NCBI RefSeq assembly: GCF_013299165.1
Contig: NZ_JAAFKD010000020.1
Span: forward strand, 22,576 to 86,575
Source: Microcoleus sp. bin38.metabat.b11b12b14.051
GTDB lineage: Bacteria > Cyanobacteriota > Cyanobacteriia > Cyanobacteriales > Microcoleaceae
DNA length: 64,000 bases
Reading direction: 5' to 3'
Shown here one piece after another: positions 17,969-27,721 of the stretch; the first letter of the stretch is position 1; every line of letters starts with the position of its first letter. Position numbers and translations under genes: made by a program. Under the pieces are notes generated by a model. It saw only the letters and a program-made list of their open reading frames with translations. It did no database searches and was not told the DNA's origin.

Positions 17969-18508
17969 TCAATGAGAATTAAACTTGCTATTGACTCCAA
18001 CAGGATCGGCAGAAGATTCAGAGCCTGACAGATTCCTCTTTCTGTTAGCAATACGGCGTTCCGGGTCAATACCCTCGAAAGTTGGCGGCAACCAAACTCG
18101 GATGACCAACAATACTCCCAAAACCAGCAAAAATCCACCTGTTGATAATATTTGAATCCAGGGAGTTTCTAAAACTCCCCGCACGATAACTTCTCGTAAA
18201 ACAGAAACTATACAAACTTCCACAGCCACACCAATCGAAACCCGCTGCTCTTGCAAGTAAATAATGAGCAGCCGAAACAATTCCACCAAAACCAATAAAA
18301 ATAAAATATCTGCCGTCACTTCCTGAAAATTCAAAGGAGGCAATAGCGAGAAAAACATTTCTCGCAGTTCGAGCACCATGAAGCAGAACAAACCGATGCA
18401 CAAAGAAATGACAATTAAGTCTTGAACTGTTTCCAGACCGCTGACTATTAGTTTCAAATTCAACCATTGCGGGGGGTGGGTGGTCTGGTTATTTGAACGG
18501 TTTTCCAT
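17969..18508 (-). CDS. PsiE-like (phosphate-starvation-inducible E family) membrane protein
   Basis: The 179-residue protein has four hydrophobic helices (about 28-48, 63-85 with conserved acidic/aromatic positions, 93-110, 122-145). The PsiE-family signatures are LFLLVLVELFRLLIIYLQEQ and VAVEVCIVSVLREVIVRGVL. The family is named for an E. coli gene induced by phosphate starvation; its biochemical function is unknown. AGGAG lies 9 nt before the ATG, supporting this start. Alone, convergent with the peroxiredoxin gene. Confidence 0.85.
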   Translation of the reverse strand: MENRSNNQTTHPPQWLNLKLIVSGLETVQDLIVISLCIGLFCFMVLELREMFFSLLPPLNFQEVTADILFLLVLVELFRLLIIYLQEQRVSIGVAVEVCIVSVLREVIVRGVLETPWIQILSTGGFLLVLGVLLVIRVWLPPTFEGIDPERRIANRKRNLSGSESSADPVGVNSKFNSH

Positions 18509-18880
18509 TGAAGACTCCTGGAATCTGTGGGACTTCCTTACAGCTTAAGTTAAATTGAGCTGATCTGTGCCAAAAAACAGGTTTAATTTATTTATAACCA
18601 TCATCAAACTTCCGCCTGCGGACAATTTCCCCAAAACTTTTATTTATCGCGTAGGTGGGTTGACTTTTTGCAATGGTTTGTGCTATGTGAAACCTGCGAT
18701 TAGTAAATTTGGTGAAAACCAGAATCCAAAATCCTAAAAAGCTGCAACTGAGATAAAATATAAAAATTGTAAAGAATTATTTACGACAGCTTGATAAACT
18801 CAAGCTAGCGACTCTAGGCTCAAATCAAACAAAAGCCGGAAAGTCAACCTAAAAAAGCCACCAAGAGAGGATTGAACACA
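18509..18880. other. Divergent intergenic region upstream of sodB
   Basis: No gene is seen. It should hold the promoters of the PsiE-like gene (-) and of sodB (+). GAGAGGA at 18864-18870 is the sodB ribosome-binding site. I could not assign a Fur box or promoter elements with confidence. Confidence 0.5.
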
Positions 18881-19483
18881 ATGGCATTTACACTCGCACC
18901 ATTACCCTTCGCCGCTGACGCCTTAGAGTCAGGTCATATGTCGGCAAACACGTTTTCGTTCCACCACGACAAGCACCACGCTGCTTACGTGACCAACCTC
19001 AACAAATTGATTGAAGGCACCGAACTAGCCAGCAAATCTCTCGAAGAAATTGTCATGGAATCTGCTAAAGATCCATCCAAAGCCGGCATTTTCAACAATG
19101 CAGGTCAAGTTTGGAACCACAATTTCTTTTGGAATTCGCTCAAACAGGGCGGCGGCGGCACTCCGACAGGAGCTTTAGCTGAAAAAATCAACGCCGACTT
19201 CGGCAGCTTTGACAAATTCAAAGAAGAATTCAAGGCTGCGGCGACAACTCAGTTCGGCAGCGGTTGGGCTTGGCTGGTTTTGGACAACGGCACTTTGAAA
19301 GTTACCAAAACTGCGAACGCTGACACTCCAGTAGCACACGGCCAAACTCCGTTGTTGACTTTGGATGTGTGGGAACACGCTTATTATTTGGATTTCCAAA
19401 ATCGCCGTCCCGACTACATTACTAATTTCTTGGATAATTTGGCTAACTGGGATTTCGCAGCAGCCAATTTGGCAGCGGCTTAG
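18881..19483 (+). CDS. sodB: Superoxide dismutase, Fe type
   Basis: SodB dismutates superoxide to peroxide and oxygen. With the ATG at 18881 (AGAGAGGA 9-10 nt upstream) the protein has 200 residues; the frame also opens at a TTG at 18872, but that touches the Shine-Dalgarno sequence. Metal ligands are His28 (FSFHHDKHH), His80 (VWNHNFFW), Asp162 and His166 (DVWEHAYYLDF). The Gln at 76 (FNNAGQVWNH) is the position typical of iron enzymes. The enzyme is cytosolic (no signal peptide). A hairpin repeat follows directly (19498-19556). Confidence 0.96.
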   Translation: MAFTLAPLPFAADALESGHMSANTFSFHHDKHHAAYVTNLNKLIEGTELASKSLEEIVMESAKDPSKAGIFNNAGQVWNHNFFWNSLKQGGGGTPTGALAEKINADFGSFDKFKEEFKAAATTQFGSGWAWLVLDNGTLKVTKTANADTPVAHGQTPLLTLDVWEHAYYLDFQNRRPDYITNFLDNLANWDFAAANLAAA

Positions 19484-19497
19484 TAGTATAGGATTCT

Positions 19498-19556
19498 GAG
19501 GACTGAAGTCCTCACTACAAACTTAATAGGTTCGTAGTGAGGACTTCAGTCCTTCT
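19498..19556. repeat. Hairpin repeat of the GTAGTGAGGACTTCAGTCC family
   Basis: Two inverted copies (GAGGACTGAAGTCCTCACTA and its reverse complement) separated by about 12 nt lie just after the sodB stop codon. They could act as a terminator, although no T-tract follows. Confidence 0.85.
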
Positions 19557-20399
19557 TCATGATAATGTTTTAAACAAAGTTGGTATTCCAAGACGAAAGG
19601 GAAACAAGGTTCGCTCCGTTATTGGTATAAGTAATACCAATTTAAAAAAGTCTTGCTAAAGTTGTCATTCCTATACAAATAATTTTTAATTCGCCGAACT
19701 CGCAGGCCGGATCAAGCAATACCGTTTCCCTACAGATGCTTGGCTATTGGTCGTTTGACTTGTTACCAGGCTGGAGTTTATTAACAGTAAAATTTTTGCC
19801 CTAAGCCACCCTGCAATAACTAGATAATCGGGGCTTCAAGAATCTGCTGTATTAGCCGAAAAAAACAGCTTTCAACATTCCTTTACCTTGGTGTAGTTCA
19901 GCTAAAACCCTAATTTTTTTACAGAAATTCTGCATCTTGTAATTGCTGTTATGAAGCGTTAGGTAGATATTCCACCGCTGCGATTCTGGAGGCGATGATT
20001 TGTTTTTTGCTGGGGTTGAGGAGATGACGAGCGCGCTTTTGACGGTTCACCGGAGCCAACCCCCGCTACCCGCTGATTCAAGATTGAAAGCAACTGCTGC
20101 TGCAAGCATACGTTAGGGGCGACAGTTCGGAGGTGGATTCGATCGACAGTTAACGGTAGTTTAACGGGCGCGGTGCATCTCACGAGCAGCCAGAAACCGG
20201 GTTTTTTAACCAAAATCCTGGGTAAAAACCCTCAATCTCCTAGAAACCCCGTTTCTTGCTCGGGAGTCCTAAAATCTCAAATCTTAAATCGCCCAAGCCG
20301 ATCGCGCTGGCGAGTAGGGGTGGAAAACTTGTGAAATTGTGTTATAGTGCCAGAGGTAACTCTTTGACAAATTTTGTAGTATCAGTGGCTGTTCGCGCG
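19557..20399. other. Intergenic region with GAAACCGGGTTTTT-type repeats
   Basis: No gene is supported. A frame at 19959-20213 (-) has no recognisable domain, and an in-frame extension of clpS up to 20256 lies over repeats. An inverted pair CAGAAACCGGGTTTTTT (about 20191-20208) and GAAACCCCGTTTCTTG (about 20240-20256) belongs to the repeat family seen again at 39.5, 40.7, 54.9 and 56.8 kb. Confidence 0.5.
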
Positions 20400-20693
20400 A
20401 TGACCTCTTCACCAACCATAGCACCCGTTCGATCGAGTCAAGTTACCCGAAAGCCTTATCCAAATTACCGGGTAATAGTTCTCAACGACGATTTCAATAC
20501 ATTTCAGCACGTTGTGGAATGTCTGACCAAATACATTCCAGGGATGACGAGCGATCAAGCTTGGAAACTCGCCAACCAAATTCACCACGAAGGCCAAGCC
20601 ACCGTCTGGGTAGGCCCGCAAGAACAAGCAGAACTTTATCATATGCAATTGAGCCGTGCTGGGCTGACAATGGCTCCCCTAGAGTCTACTTAA
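20400..20693 (+). CDS. clpS: ATP-dependent Clp protease adaptor ClpS
   Basis: ClpS delivers N-degron substrates to the ClpA/C-ClpP protease. From the ATG at 20400 the protein has 97 residues, the normal family length. Hallmarks are YRVIVLNDDFNTFQHVVECL (the substrate-pocket Asn-Asp-Asp segment), the Clp-contact helix KLANQIHHEGQATVWVGPQE and QAELYHMQLSRAGLTMAPLE. The flexible N-terminus (about 1-20) is as usual. Further in-frame codons up to 20256 fall in repeat-like sequence and are not family-conserved. Cyanobacteria often carry two clpS paralogues, and I cannot say which this is. Confidence 0.94.
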   Translation: MTSSPTIAPVRSSQVTRKPYPNYRVIVLNDDFNTFQHVVECLTKYIPGMTSDQAWKLANQIHHEGQATVWVGPQEQAELYHMQLSRAGLTMAPLEST

Positions 20694-20922
20694 CCGCTAT
20701 TGACAATCCTGCACGCATTTTAACCAAAATCTCTCTCTTTTTTATGAGCCGCGAGATGAAAGCAATCTCAGCCTCAAAAAGATTGCTTAGCGTGTCAAGC
20801 CAACGGGTGAGTAGGTATTTTTACAGGCCAATCCCAGTCCCATGTTTGTACATTTTGAGCGTCAGACTTGTTTTCGTATGAGACAAGAATTAGTCAAACT
20901 CTTAATGTATTATTAACAGGCC
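20694..20922. other. Short intergenic region
   Basis: No gene seen. The core GAAAGCAATCTCAGCCTCAA (about 20757-20776) resembles one arm of the 'GAAGCAATC' repeat core found at 6362 and 52919. Confidence 0.4.
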
Positions 20923-21420
20923 TTAAGAGGCGATCGCAATTTTGCCAATCATCCCCGCCTCTGTATGTCCGGCTACCGTACACCGCAGGTTGTAGGTTCC
21001 CGATTTCACCGGCACGAACACCCATTCTGCCACAGCCCCGGGCTTCAGTTCCAGTTCGTGAACGCCTCCTTTAATTTCCACATTACCAGCTTCAACTTTT
21101 TGAGTCCAACTTGCATCAGCAAAGTTTTTTGAAGTGAAATAATGTTTCTGCGAACTGGGATTTTTTAGCACTAATTTGTAGCGTTTTCCAGACTCAAATT
21201 CTAGCTGATTTGGAAAAAATTTTAGTTCCCCGGCTTCGTTACCCAAGCTAACAGTAATTTCCGTGATTGGTTGGCGAGACAAATCGCCAGCACTCGCAAC
21301 TGTCGTCGGCATCAAGATTGTGCCGAAACAAAAAAATAGCCCCACAATCACCTTCAGAGTTTTTTGTAACCGCTGGCTGCGGTAGAATTTTCCTAATTGC
21401 AAACCGAGTAAATTTATCAT
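20923..21420 (-). CDS. Exported cupredoxin (plastocyanin/azurin-like blue copper protein)
   Basis: The mature domain (about 60-165) has a cupredoxin fold: FFPNQLEFESGKRYKLVLKN, a first His ligand in QKHYFTSKNF and the C-terminal copper loop YNLRCTVAGHTEAGMIG with Cys, His and Met. The Cys-x4-His spacing is longer than the Cys-x2-His of plastocyanin and closer to azurin/auracyanin types. A signal-like segment (KVIVGLFFCFGTILMPTTVA, cleavage near ASA-GD) precedes it. In-frame starts exist at 21528, 21450 and 21420 with no clear Shine-Dalgarno sequence; I chose 21420 (165 residues) as the shortest that keeps the whole signal. Probably a lumenal or periplasmic electron carrier or copper protein. 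Confidence 0.85.
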   Translation of the reverse strand: MINLLGLQLGKFYRSQRLQKTLKVIVGLFFCFGTILMPTTVASAGDLSRQPITEITVSLGNEAGELKFFPNQLEFESGKRYKLVLKNPSSQKHYFTSKNFADASWTQKVEAGNVEIKGGVHELELKPGAVAEWVFVPVKSGTYNLRCTVAGHTEAGMIGKIAIAS

Positions 21421-21510
21421 GGCTGTTCTGCTAATGTTAACTGATATCATCTCCGAGGGAACAGTAACAAAATTGGTTCGATCGTTCGGAATGCGATTCC
21501 TCTGAATTAT

Positions 21511-21537
21511 GCGGACTAAAGTCCTCACTACAAACCG
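21511..21537. repeat. Single arm of the GTAGTGAGGACTTTAGTCC repeat
   Basis: GCGGACTAAAGTCCTCACTA followed by CAAACC is one arm of the hairpin family found at many other sites; its partner arm is missing here. Confidence 0.8.
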
Positions 21538-21594
21538 TTTTTATTACTGGTAATTTAGCGGACATAATATGACTGATGACTGATGACTAATGAC

Positions 21595-23083
<1,489 letters not shown>

Positions 23084-23665
23084 ATGTCTTTAGCACTTTG
23101 GCGATCGCCTTTAGCGCGAGCCCTTCACCGGAACCGCAGTCTTGCTTATGCCCGCTACTTGCAACTAGCAACGGTTCGGGCTGACGGGCGTCCCGCTAAC
23201 CGCACTGTGGTGTTTCGAGGCTTTTTGGCAGACACCAATCAGTTAAAGTTTATTACAGATATTCGCAGTCAAAAGGTAGAGGAAATTAACCTCTATCCTT
23301 GGGGGGAGATTTGCTGGTATTTCCCTAAAACTCGCGAACAATTTCGGATTGCTGGAAAGTTAGTTTTGGTGGGGGCAGATTGTTTGGATTCAGAGTTGTG
23401 CACGGGGCGCCGCACAGCTTGGCAGGAGCTTTCTGAGGGGGCGCGGGTGCAGTTTGCTTGGCCTCGTCCAGGGGCAGAAAAAGCGGATGTTAGTGCTTTT
23501 GAGTGTGCTGCCCCGGATGCGATCGCTCCGCTGCCTAATTTTTGCTTGTTGTTGTTGGAACCGGAAACGGTGGATTTGTTGGAGTTGCGGGGGGAACCGC
23601 AGAATCGATCGCTCTATGGGCGCGACGGCGAGGGAAATTGGTTTGTGCGATCGGTCAATCCGTAA
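23084..23665 (+). CDS. FMN-dependent PPOX-type flavoprotein (Npun_F5749-like)
   Basis: The 193-residue protein has the pyridoxamine-phosphate-oxidase split-barrel: LALWRSPLARALHRNRSLAY, then ARYLQLATVRADGRPANRTV, VFRGFLADTNQLKFITDIRS, 'WGEICWYFPKTREQFRIAGK' and the C-terminal 'SLYGRDGEGNWFVRSVNP'. FMN-contact positions of the family (RTVVFRGF, TDIRSQK, REQFRI) are present. The pdxH-type PLP-binding C-terminus is not complete, so this is probably one of the Alr4036-like cyanobacterial/plant flavoproteins, whose substrate is unknown, rather than true PdxH. No signal peptide. Confidence 0.85.
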   Translation: MSLALWRSPLARALHRNRSLAYARYLQLATVRADGRPANRTVVFRGFLADTNQLKFITDIRSQKVEEINLYPWGEICWYFPKTREQFRIAGKLVLVGADCLDSELCTGRRTAWQELSEGARVQFAWPRPGAEKADVSAFECAAPDAIAPLPNFCLLLLEPETVDLLELRGEPQNRSLYGRDGEGNWFVRSVNP

Positions 23666-23795
23666 AAAATTAAAAATTAAAAACACAAAGTGGCATTTTT
23701 AATTTTTAATTTTCAACTCATCCCAATTTCCCAAAAGAATGCAACTGTATGCTCTTCCAAATATTATGCAGTCAGTCTTTCTCCATTCTTGAATG

Positions 23796-23843
23796 GAAAA
23801 TCGAAAATCGAAAATCGAAAATCGAAAATCGAAAATCGAAAAT
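23796..23843. repeat. Heptanucleotide tandem repeat (GAAAATC)n
   Basis: About six to seven copies of GAAAATC lie against the 3' end of cysE; the last copy stops five bases short of the cysE stop codon. Confidence 0.93.
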
Positions 23844-23847
23844 GGCA

Positions 23848-24657
23848 TCAGATGCCGCTGCCGTCGAAAAATTCTTGAATTGCTTTATCTGTTAACTGAC
23901 AAGCGGTAGTAGCAACTTGGGTTTTTTCAGCTACAGCTACATTGCTGGTTTGATTTAAAGTTGGGAATGCTGAAGGGGAATTGGGAACAGAAGTTAAAGT
24001 GGCAGATGCTTGAGGAATCAAACTTTTTACTTGCTGTTCGAGGGACTCGATGCGATCGAGCAAAGAGCGAATTACCACAGCTTCCGAATCCGGCAAACTG
24101 CCGTGTTCCAAGGGATTGACGCGCACTCCCGATCGATAAACGATCCTGCCGGGAATCCCTACTACGGTGCAGTCAGAGGGTACGTCGCGGAGGACGACGG
24201 AACCTGCACCGATGCGAACGTTGTTGCCAATTAGCAGATTGCCTAGTACCTTGGCGCCGGCACCGACAACTACATTTTCGCCGACGGTAGGGTGACGTTT
24301 GCCGCTTTCTTTGCCTGTGCCGCCGAGGGTGACGCCTTGGTAAATTAGGGCAAAATCGCCGATTATCGCTGTTTCACCGATTACAACCCCCATACCGTGG
24401 TCGATGAAGACGCTTTTGCCGATCGTCGCCCCCGGGTGAATTTCTATTCCGGTCAAAAAGCGGGCTATGTGGGAAATCAAGCGGGGGATGAAGGGAATTC
24501 CCAGCACGTAAAGCCAGTGTGCGAGGCGGTGCAGCACTAGGGCCTGAAGGCCTGGGTAACAAAACAACACTTCCAGCCAGTTGCGAGCGGCAGGGTCGCG
24601 ATCGAAAATTATATTGAAGTCAGCTCTAAGAGTCTTTAGCACTTTCGGAGTTACCAA
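23848..24657 (-). CDS. cysE: Serine O-acetyltransferase
   Basis: CysE acetylates L-serine with acetyl-CoA, the first step of cysteine synthesis. The 269-residue protein has the N-terminal helical part (about 1-70) and a left-handed beta-helix of hexapeptide repeats (about 72-190). The catalytic residues are in [20 protein letters not shown] (His87, the family's Asp-His) and [20 protein letters not shown] (His122). The family CoA-site VTLGGTGKE is present. The C-terminal tail (about 200-269) is longer than in the short cyanobacterial forms and low in complexity; feedback inhibition by cysteine maps to the C-terminus in this family. Confidence 0.95.
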   Translation of the reverse strand: MVTPKVLKTLRADFNIIFDRDPAARNWLEVLFCYPGLQALVLHRLAHWLYVLGIPFIPRLISHIARFLTGIEIHPGATIGKSVFIDHGMGVVIGETAIIGDFALIYQGVTLGGTGKESGKRHPTVGENVVVGAGAKVLGNLLIGNNVRIGAGSVVLRDVPSDCTVVGIPGRIVYRSGVRVNPLEHGSLPDSEAVVIRSLLDRIESLEQQVKSLIPQASATLTSVPNSPSAFPTLNQTSNVAVAEKTQVATTACQLTDKAIQEFFDGSGI

Positions 24658-24914
24658 TTTTGGTTAAACACGGCACTTTCGATCTTACATTTTACTCGAT
24701 GGGGAGGTTAGCGGCGGATCTGTCGCTGGGGGGGAGTGGGAGATTGCGGGAGTTGGCCAGGGGGAGATTGGGGGAGATTGGGGGATAATTTGAGGATATT
24801 CGATCGTCCCCATGCCGCAGCGCCGCTGCGTTCTATCAAAAAACGTCGTAGTACCCCATAATCGAGAGGCCCAGAAACAGCAACGCGCCTTTCGTAGCCG
24901 AACGCCTTGGGGAT

Positions 24915-25045
24915 TTGACACTCTCAGCGCTAAAGCGACTGAGATTGTTAAGATTTTGCAACCTTAATATCCTGATTGCTCAGGTTCCCAAACTCACCGC
25001 GTTTGCTCTTTGAGCGCGGTGATACCTTTTGGGCGTTTAGATGAC
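24915..25045 (-). ncRNA. Candidate guide (omega/re) RNA region and right end of the TnpB element
   Basis: Downstream of the tnpB 3' end, read on the minus strand, come a stem-loop CACCGCGCTC...GCGGTG (about 24992-25020), a second hairpin CTCAGTCGCTTTAGCGCTGAG (about 24923-24943) and then AGTGTCAA at 24915-24922. TnpB proteins of the IS200/IS605 and IS607 groups use an RNA from the 3' end of the gene and the element's right end, and these structures sit where that RNA should be. The boundary is inference. Confidence 0.45.
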
Positions 25046-26364
25046 TAGCACCAAGTTTCGCGTCCTGGCCCACGTACTATTGTCAAAGCTCTATCTCTAA
25101 TGGTTTTTGCAGCGCCAATATCGGCGTGTTCGTGATAGCCACATTCGACACAGATGAACTTTTCTCCATCTCTATTCGATTTGTCGATATGACCGCAATT
25201 TCTGCATTCTTGGCCTTAGTGTTTAGGATTGATTTTAATTGCGATTTTTCCTTGCTTCACAGCAAGATACTCAATCTTCAAGATCAATTCACCCCAACCT
25301 GCATCAGAGATAGAACGATTCAAACCCTTCTTTCTAGATTGTCCATTCTTCAGGAATCTCCCATTGTCATTTTTCACCTTAGATCGGCGCATCATCCCAG
25401 AGATGTTTAAATCTTCTAGGGCAATTACATCGACGTTGCGAGACACAATCTTGTCAGCAACTTTCCATTGATGCGCTTGGCGTTTATTACCAATCTTTTG
25501 ATGAAATCGCCCAACTCTGATAGCCGCTTTTTTGCGGTTTTTGCTACCTTTGACCTTACGGCTAACTCGCCTTTGTCTAATTTTCAGAGTCCACTTAGCT
25601 TTTTTGTTGGTTGCAAACTTGGGATTCTCGATTTGATGTCCATCAGAAAGGTGAACCAGCTTAGTTATTCCTAAATCGCACCCTATTACTTTGGGATGAT
25701 CACTAAGCAGTTTAGCGCTGTATTCAGGTACAGCTTTATCCTCTATTCTGATGGAAATATACCAACCATTTTGACGTTTTCTAACCGTGCAAGCCTTGAT
25801 GGTAAATCCATCTGGGATTGAACGAGAGTTATGAAATCGCATCCAGCCCAGTTTAGGGAGATAGATTTTATTGCCCTTTAGTTTTACGCCCATCACATAA
25901 GTAAAAGACGTAAAGTTGCTATGGTTTTTGAACCTGGGAAATCCTCTGCCTTCAAAGAAATTCTTATAAGCAGTGTCTAAGCGTTTAACATTCTGTTGTA
26001 GAACTGTTGAATCTATTTGAGCATACCAAGGTCTAGCAATTTTCAATTCTGGCAATGCTGTAATTTGAATGTCCGCCGCACTTATACGGGGATTTCTAGC
26101 CTTACCTTCTCGATCAAACTTATCCTCTTTCCAGGGATTTCCGGTTGCGCCACTTTTGCTGACGAAACAGGTTAACGGTGAAACTTCGCCATAAGTTCTA
26201 ATATCGCAGTAGTCGCCTTGGATAAACTGTTGGCTGTATTGGGTAATTCTGTCATTTAGACACCAGTTGTAATGACTTCTAAGCATATTTACCCAAGCCG
26301 ACATTTTTAAGACTTGCGTTTGATTGGGGCGCAATTTGTAAATATAGTTTGTTAGCAATCTCAC
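25045..26364 (-). pseudogene. tnpB: TnpB (IS200/IS605-type RNA-guided nuclease), interrupted by one in-frame stop
   Basis: Translation from GTG at 26364 (strong AAGGAGG just upstream) gives 382 residues up to a TAA at 25216-25218. The protein has the TnpB N-terminal domain (LRSHYNWCLNDR), the RuvC-I Asp (VIGCDLGITKLVHLSDG) and the RuvC-II Glu (VIALEDLNISGMM). After the TAA the same frame continues without a shift for 56 more codons to a TAG at 25045-25047. This part encodes the missing zinc ribbon (CRNCGH...CVECGYHEHADIGAAK) with four Cys and the RuvC-III Asp. The gene is thus whole except for one stop codon at the conserved 'NPKHTSQ' site. No TnpA (Y1 transposase) is next to it, so it would be an IS1341-type solo element. 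Product as encoded should be inactive unless the stop is read through or is a sequencing error. Confidence 0.9.
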
Positions 26365-26669
26365 TCACCTCCTTGTTCATATCTTAATATAGCAGTCGCC
26401 TTTTAAATATTAAGAATCAAGAAAGATTCACGGCGGTTTAAACCGCCCGTGCCGCTTACATCTCATGGCTAAAGCCGATGAGTTTTTCGCTTGCCGAACT
26501 TTTTTTATAAGACGCGGGGATGAGTAATTATTCCCTCGACTCTATCAAAGTAGCTACAATTTTCGGGTTTAACCTGGAAGGAGTAAGTAGAGGGGTTTTG
26601 AGTGCTCCTGTCAGAGTTCCGCTTTGGAACTAACTACGAATGCCCATCCGCCATGGGGTGGGGTTACAC
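26365..26669. other. Spacer upstream of tnpB (probable element left end)
   Basis: No gene. It contains the palindrome GGCGGTTTAAACCGCC (about 26431-26446) and a hairpin CTCATGGCTAAAGCCGATGAG (about 26463-26483), either of which may belong to the left end of the TnpB element. The exact end could not be fixed. Confidence 0.4.
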
Positions 26670-27152
26670 TCAATCTTGTACTGAGATCGTATAGTTAGAC
26701 TTGACTCCTGGTTCGACGGTGCCTACCCAAATCTTGTAAGAGCCTGCTTGCCAATCTGAATCAACAATGCCAGCATCTTTATTCTGACCTGCATCGTCTC
26801 CGCAGCGCACGGTGTTACCGGGGCCTTGTACGAGTAAAGTTGTGTCGGTGCCGCCGCTGTTAATTTGGATTGTGAGTTTTGAAAAGTTTTGCTGTAAAAG
26901 TATGATGTGGTCGGGTGTTGGGGTGGCAAAACCCAAACATTTGTTTTTGTGGCGATCGGTGTTGGTAATGGCAGATAGAGAGTACGATCCGCCTGTGGAA
27001 CCTCTCAAAACTGCTGTTGGGTACCCAAAACCTCGCGATAAAGTTAAAGTGCCGAAATTGGCTGTTTCTGCTAAAACTGGTAGGGTGGCGATCGCACCGA
27101 TCGCAGCCAAGATCGCACCGTTTTTGAAATGGGCTCGCGGATTAAAAAACAT
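26670..27152 (-). CDS. Secreted protein, possible PPC-like beta-domain
   Basis: The 160-residue protein starts with an exported-type N-terminus (KNGAILAAIGAIATLPVLAE; cleavage near LA-ET). The mature region (about 30-160) has one conserved Cys pair (CLGF and VRCGDD) and a beta-rich pattern, LTIQINSGGTDTTLLVQGPG then 'WQAGSYKIWVGTVEPGVKSN', that resembles bacterial pre-peptidase C-terminal (PPC)-like domains. I do not recognise an enzyme. Similar small secreted proteins are frequent in Oscillatoriales. An open frame on the opposite strand (26812-27387) is only its shadow. Confidence 0.7.
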   Translation of the reverse strand: MFFNPRAHFKNGAILAAIGAIATLPVLAETANFGTLTLSRGFGYPTAVLRGSTGGSYSLSAITNTDRHKNKCLGFATPTPDHIILLQQNFSKLTIQINSGGTDTTLLVQGPGNTVRCGDDAGQNKDAGIVDSDWQAGSYKIWVGTVEPGVKSNYTISVQD

Positions 27153-27379
27153 GGCAATACTCCTCTGTCACAACTTAAAATCACAACTCAGAATTTCCCA
27201 TCGCAGCCCCAAAAATCAGATTTTTGGAGGAAGAATAATTTCTTTTGATGAAGTTCAAAACCTTCAGGCTTCTGTTCCTTATTTCTATCAGGACAATACC
27301 TGCGCGATCGCCCTGGCTCGTGCCACTGTGAGTTCTGCCACACGCGATCGGCTCCTATCCGCAATTGTACTGTGTCAAG

Positions 27380-27541
27380 ATGGTTAATTTGATACTGCTC
27401 GCCTGTCTGTTGGCGATCGCTTCCCTATCCGCCCAGGTTTTGCTATGGTTGCCTATGGGTTTGTCGGGCTGGCTCCACCTCCCCAATTGGCTGAGCCTAA
27501 CGTTGGTGTTGCTAGCTATTTCTTGGTGTTTGGGCGATTAG
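27380..27541 (+). CDS. Small two-helix membrane protein (53 aa), putative
   Basis: An ATG at 27380 opens a 53-codon frame ending with TAG at 27539. The product is almost wholly hydrophobic: helix 1 is NLILLACLLAIASLSAQVLL (about 3-22), then WLPMGLSGWLHLPNW, then helix 2 LSLTLVLLAISWCLG (about 38-52). Such a composition is unlikely by chance but could reflect a T-rich frame. It lies 180 nt upstream of the PBP2 gene on the same strand. No strong Shine-Dalgarno sequence is visible. I know of no family; conservation in relatives would decide. Confidence 0.45.
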   Translation: MVNLILLACLLAIASLSAQVLLWLPMGLSGWLHLPNWLSLTLVLLAISWCLGD

Positions 27542-27721
27542 TCACCATTTGTAAGTCATGACTGATTAATTAACCGCAAATTATCAACCGCTCCGCTTCG
27601 CCGAACGGTAGTTGCCAGTAACTGTTGCTCGCAGCTATTGGCTCGCCCCCGACCTGATAGTGTATACTTCACAGTTGAGAATCAGGTATCTAAAATCTAG
27701 GATTTGACATCTACCTATAGA

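Noticed and set aside
20256-20399. N-terminal extension of ClpS
   Set aside because: The first 48 codons lie over repeat sequence and are absent from the ClpS family; ATG 20400 gives the normal length.
24685-24921. 78-aa minus-strand ORF upstream of cysE
   Set aside because: Pro/Ser low complexity made by a GGGGGAGATTG-type repeat; no homology seen.
26812-27387. 191-aa plus-strand ORF
   Set aside because: Antisense to the secreted protein with a clear signal peptide; no domain.
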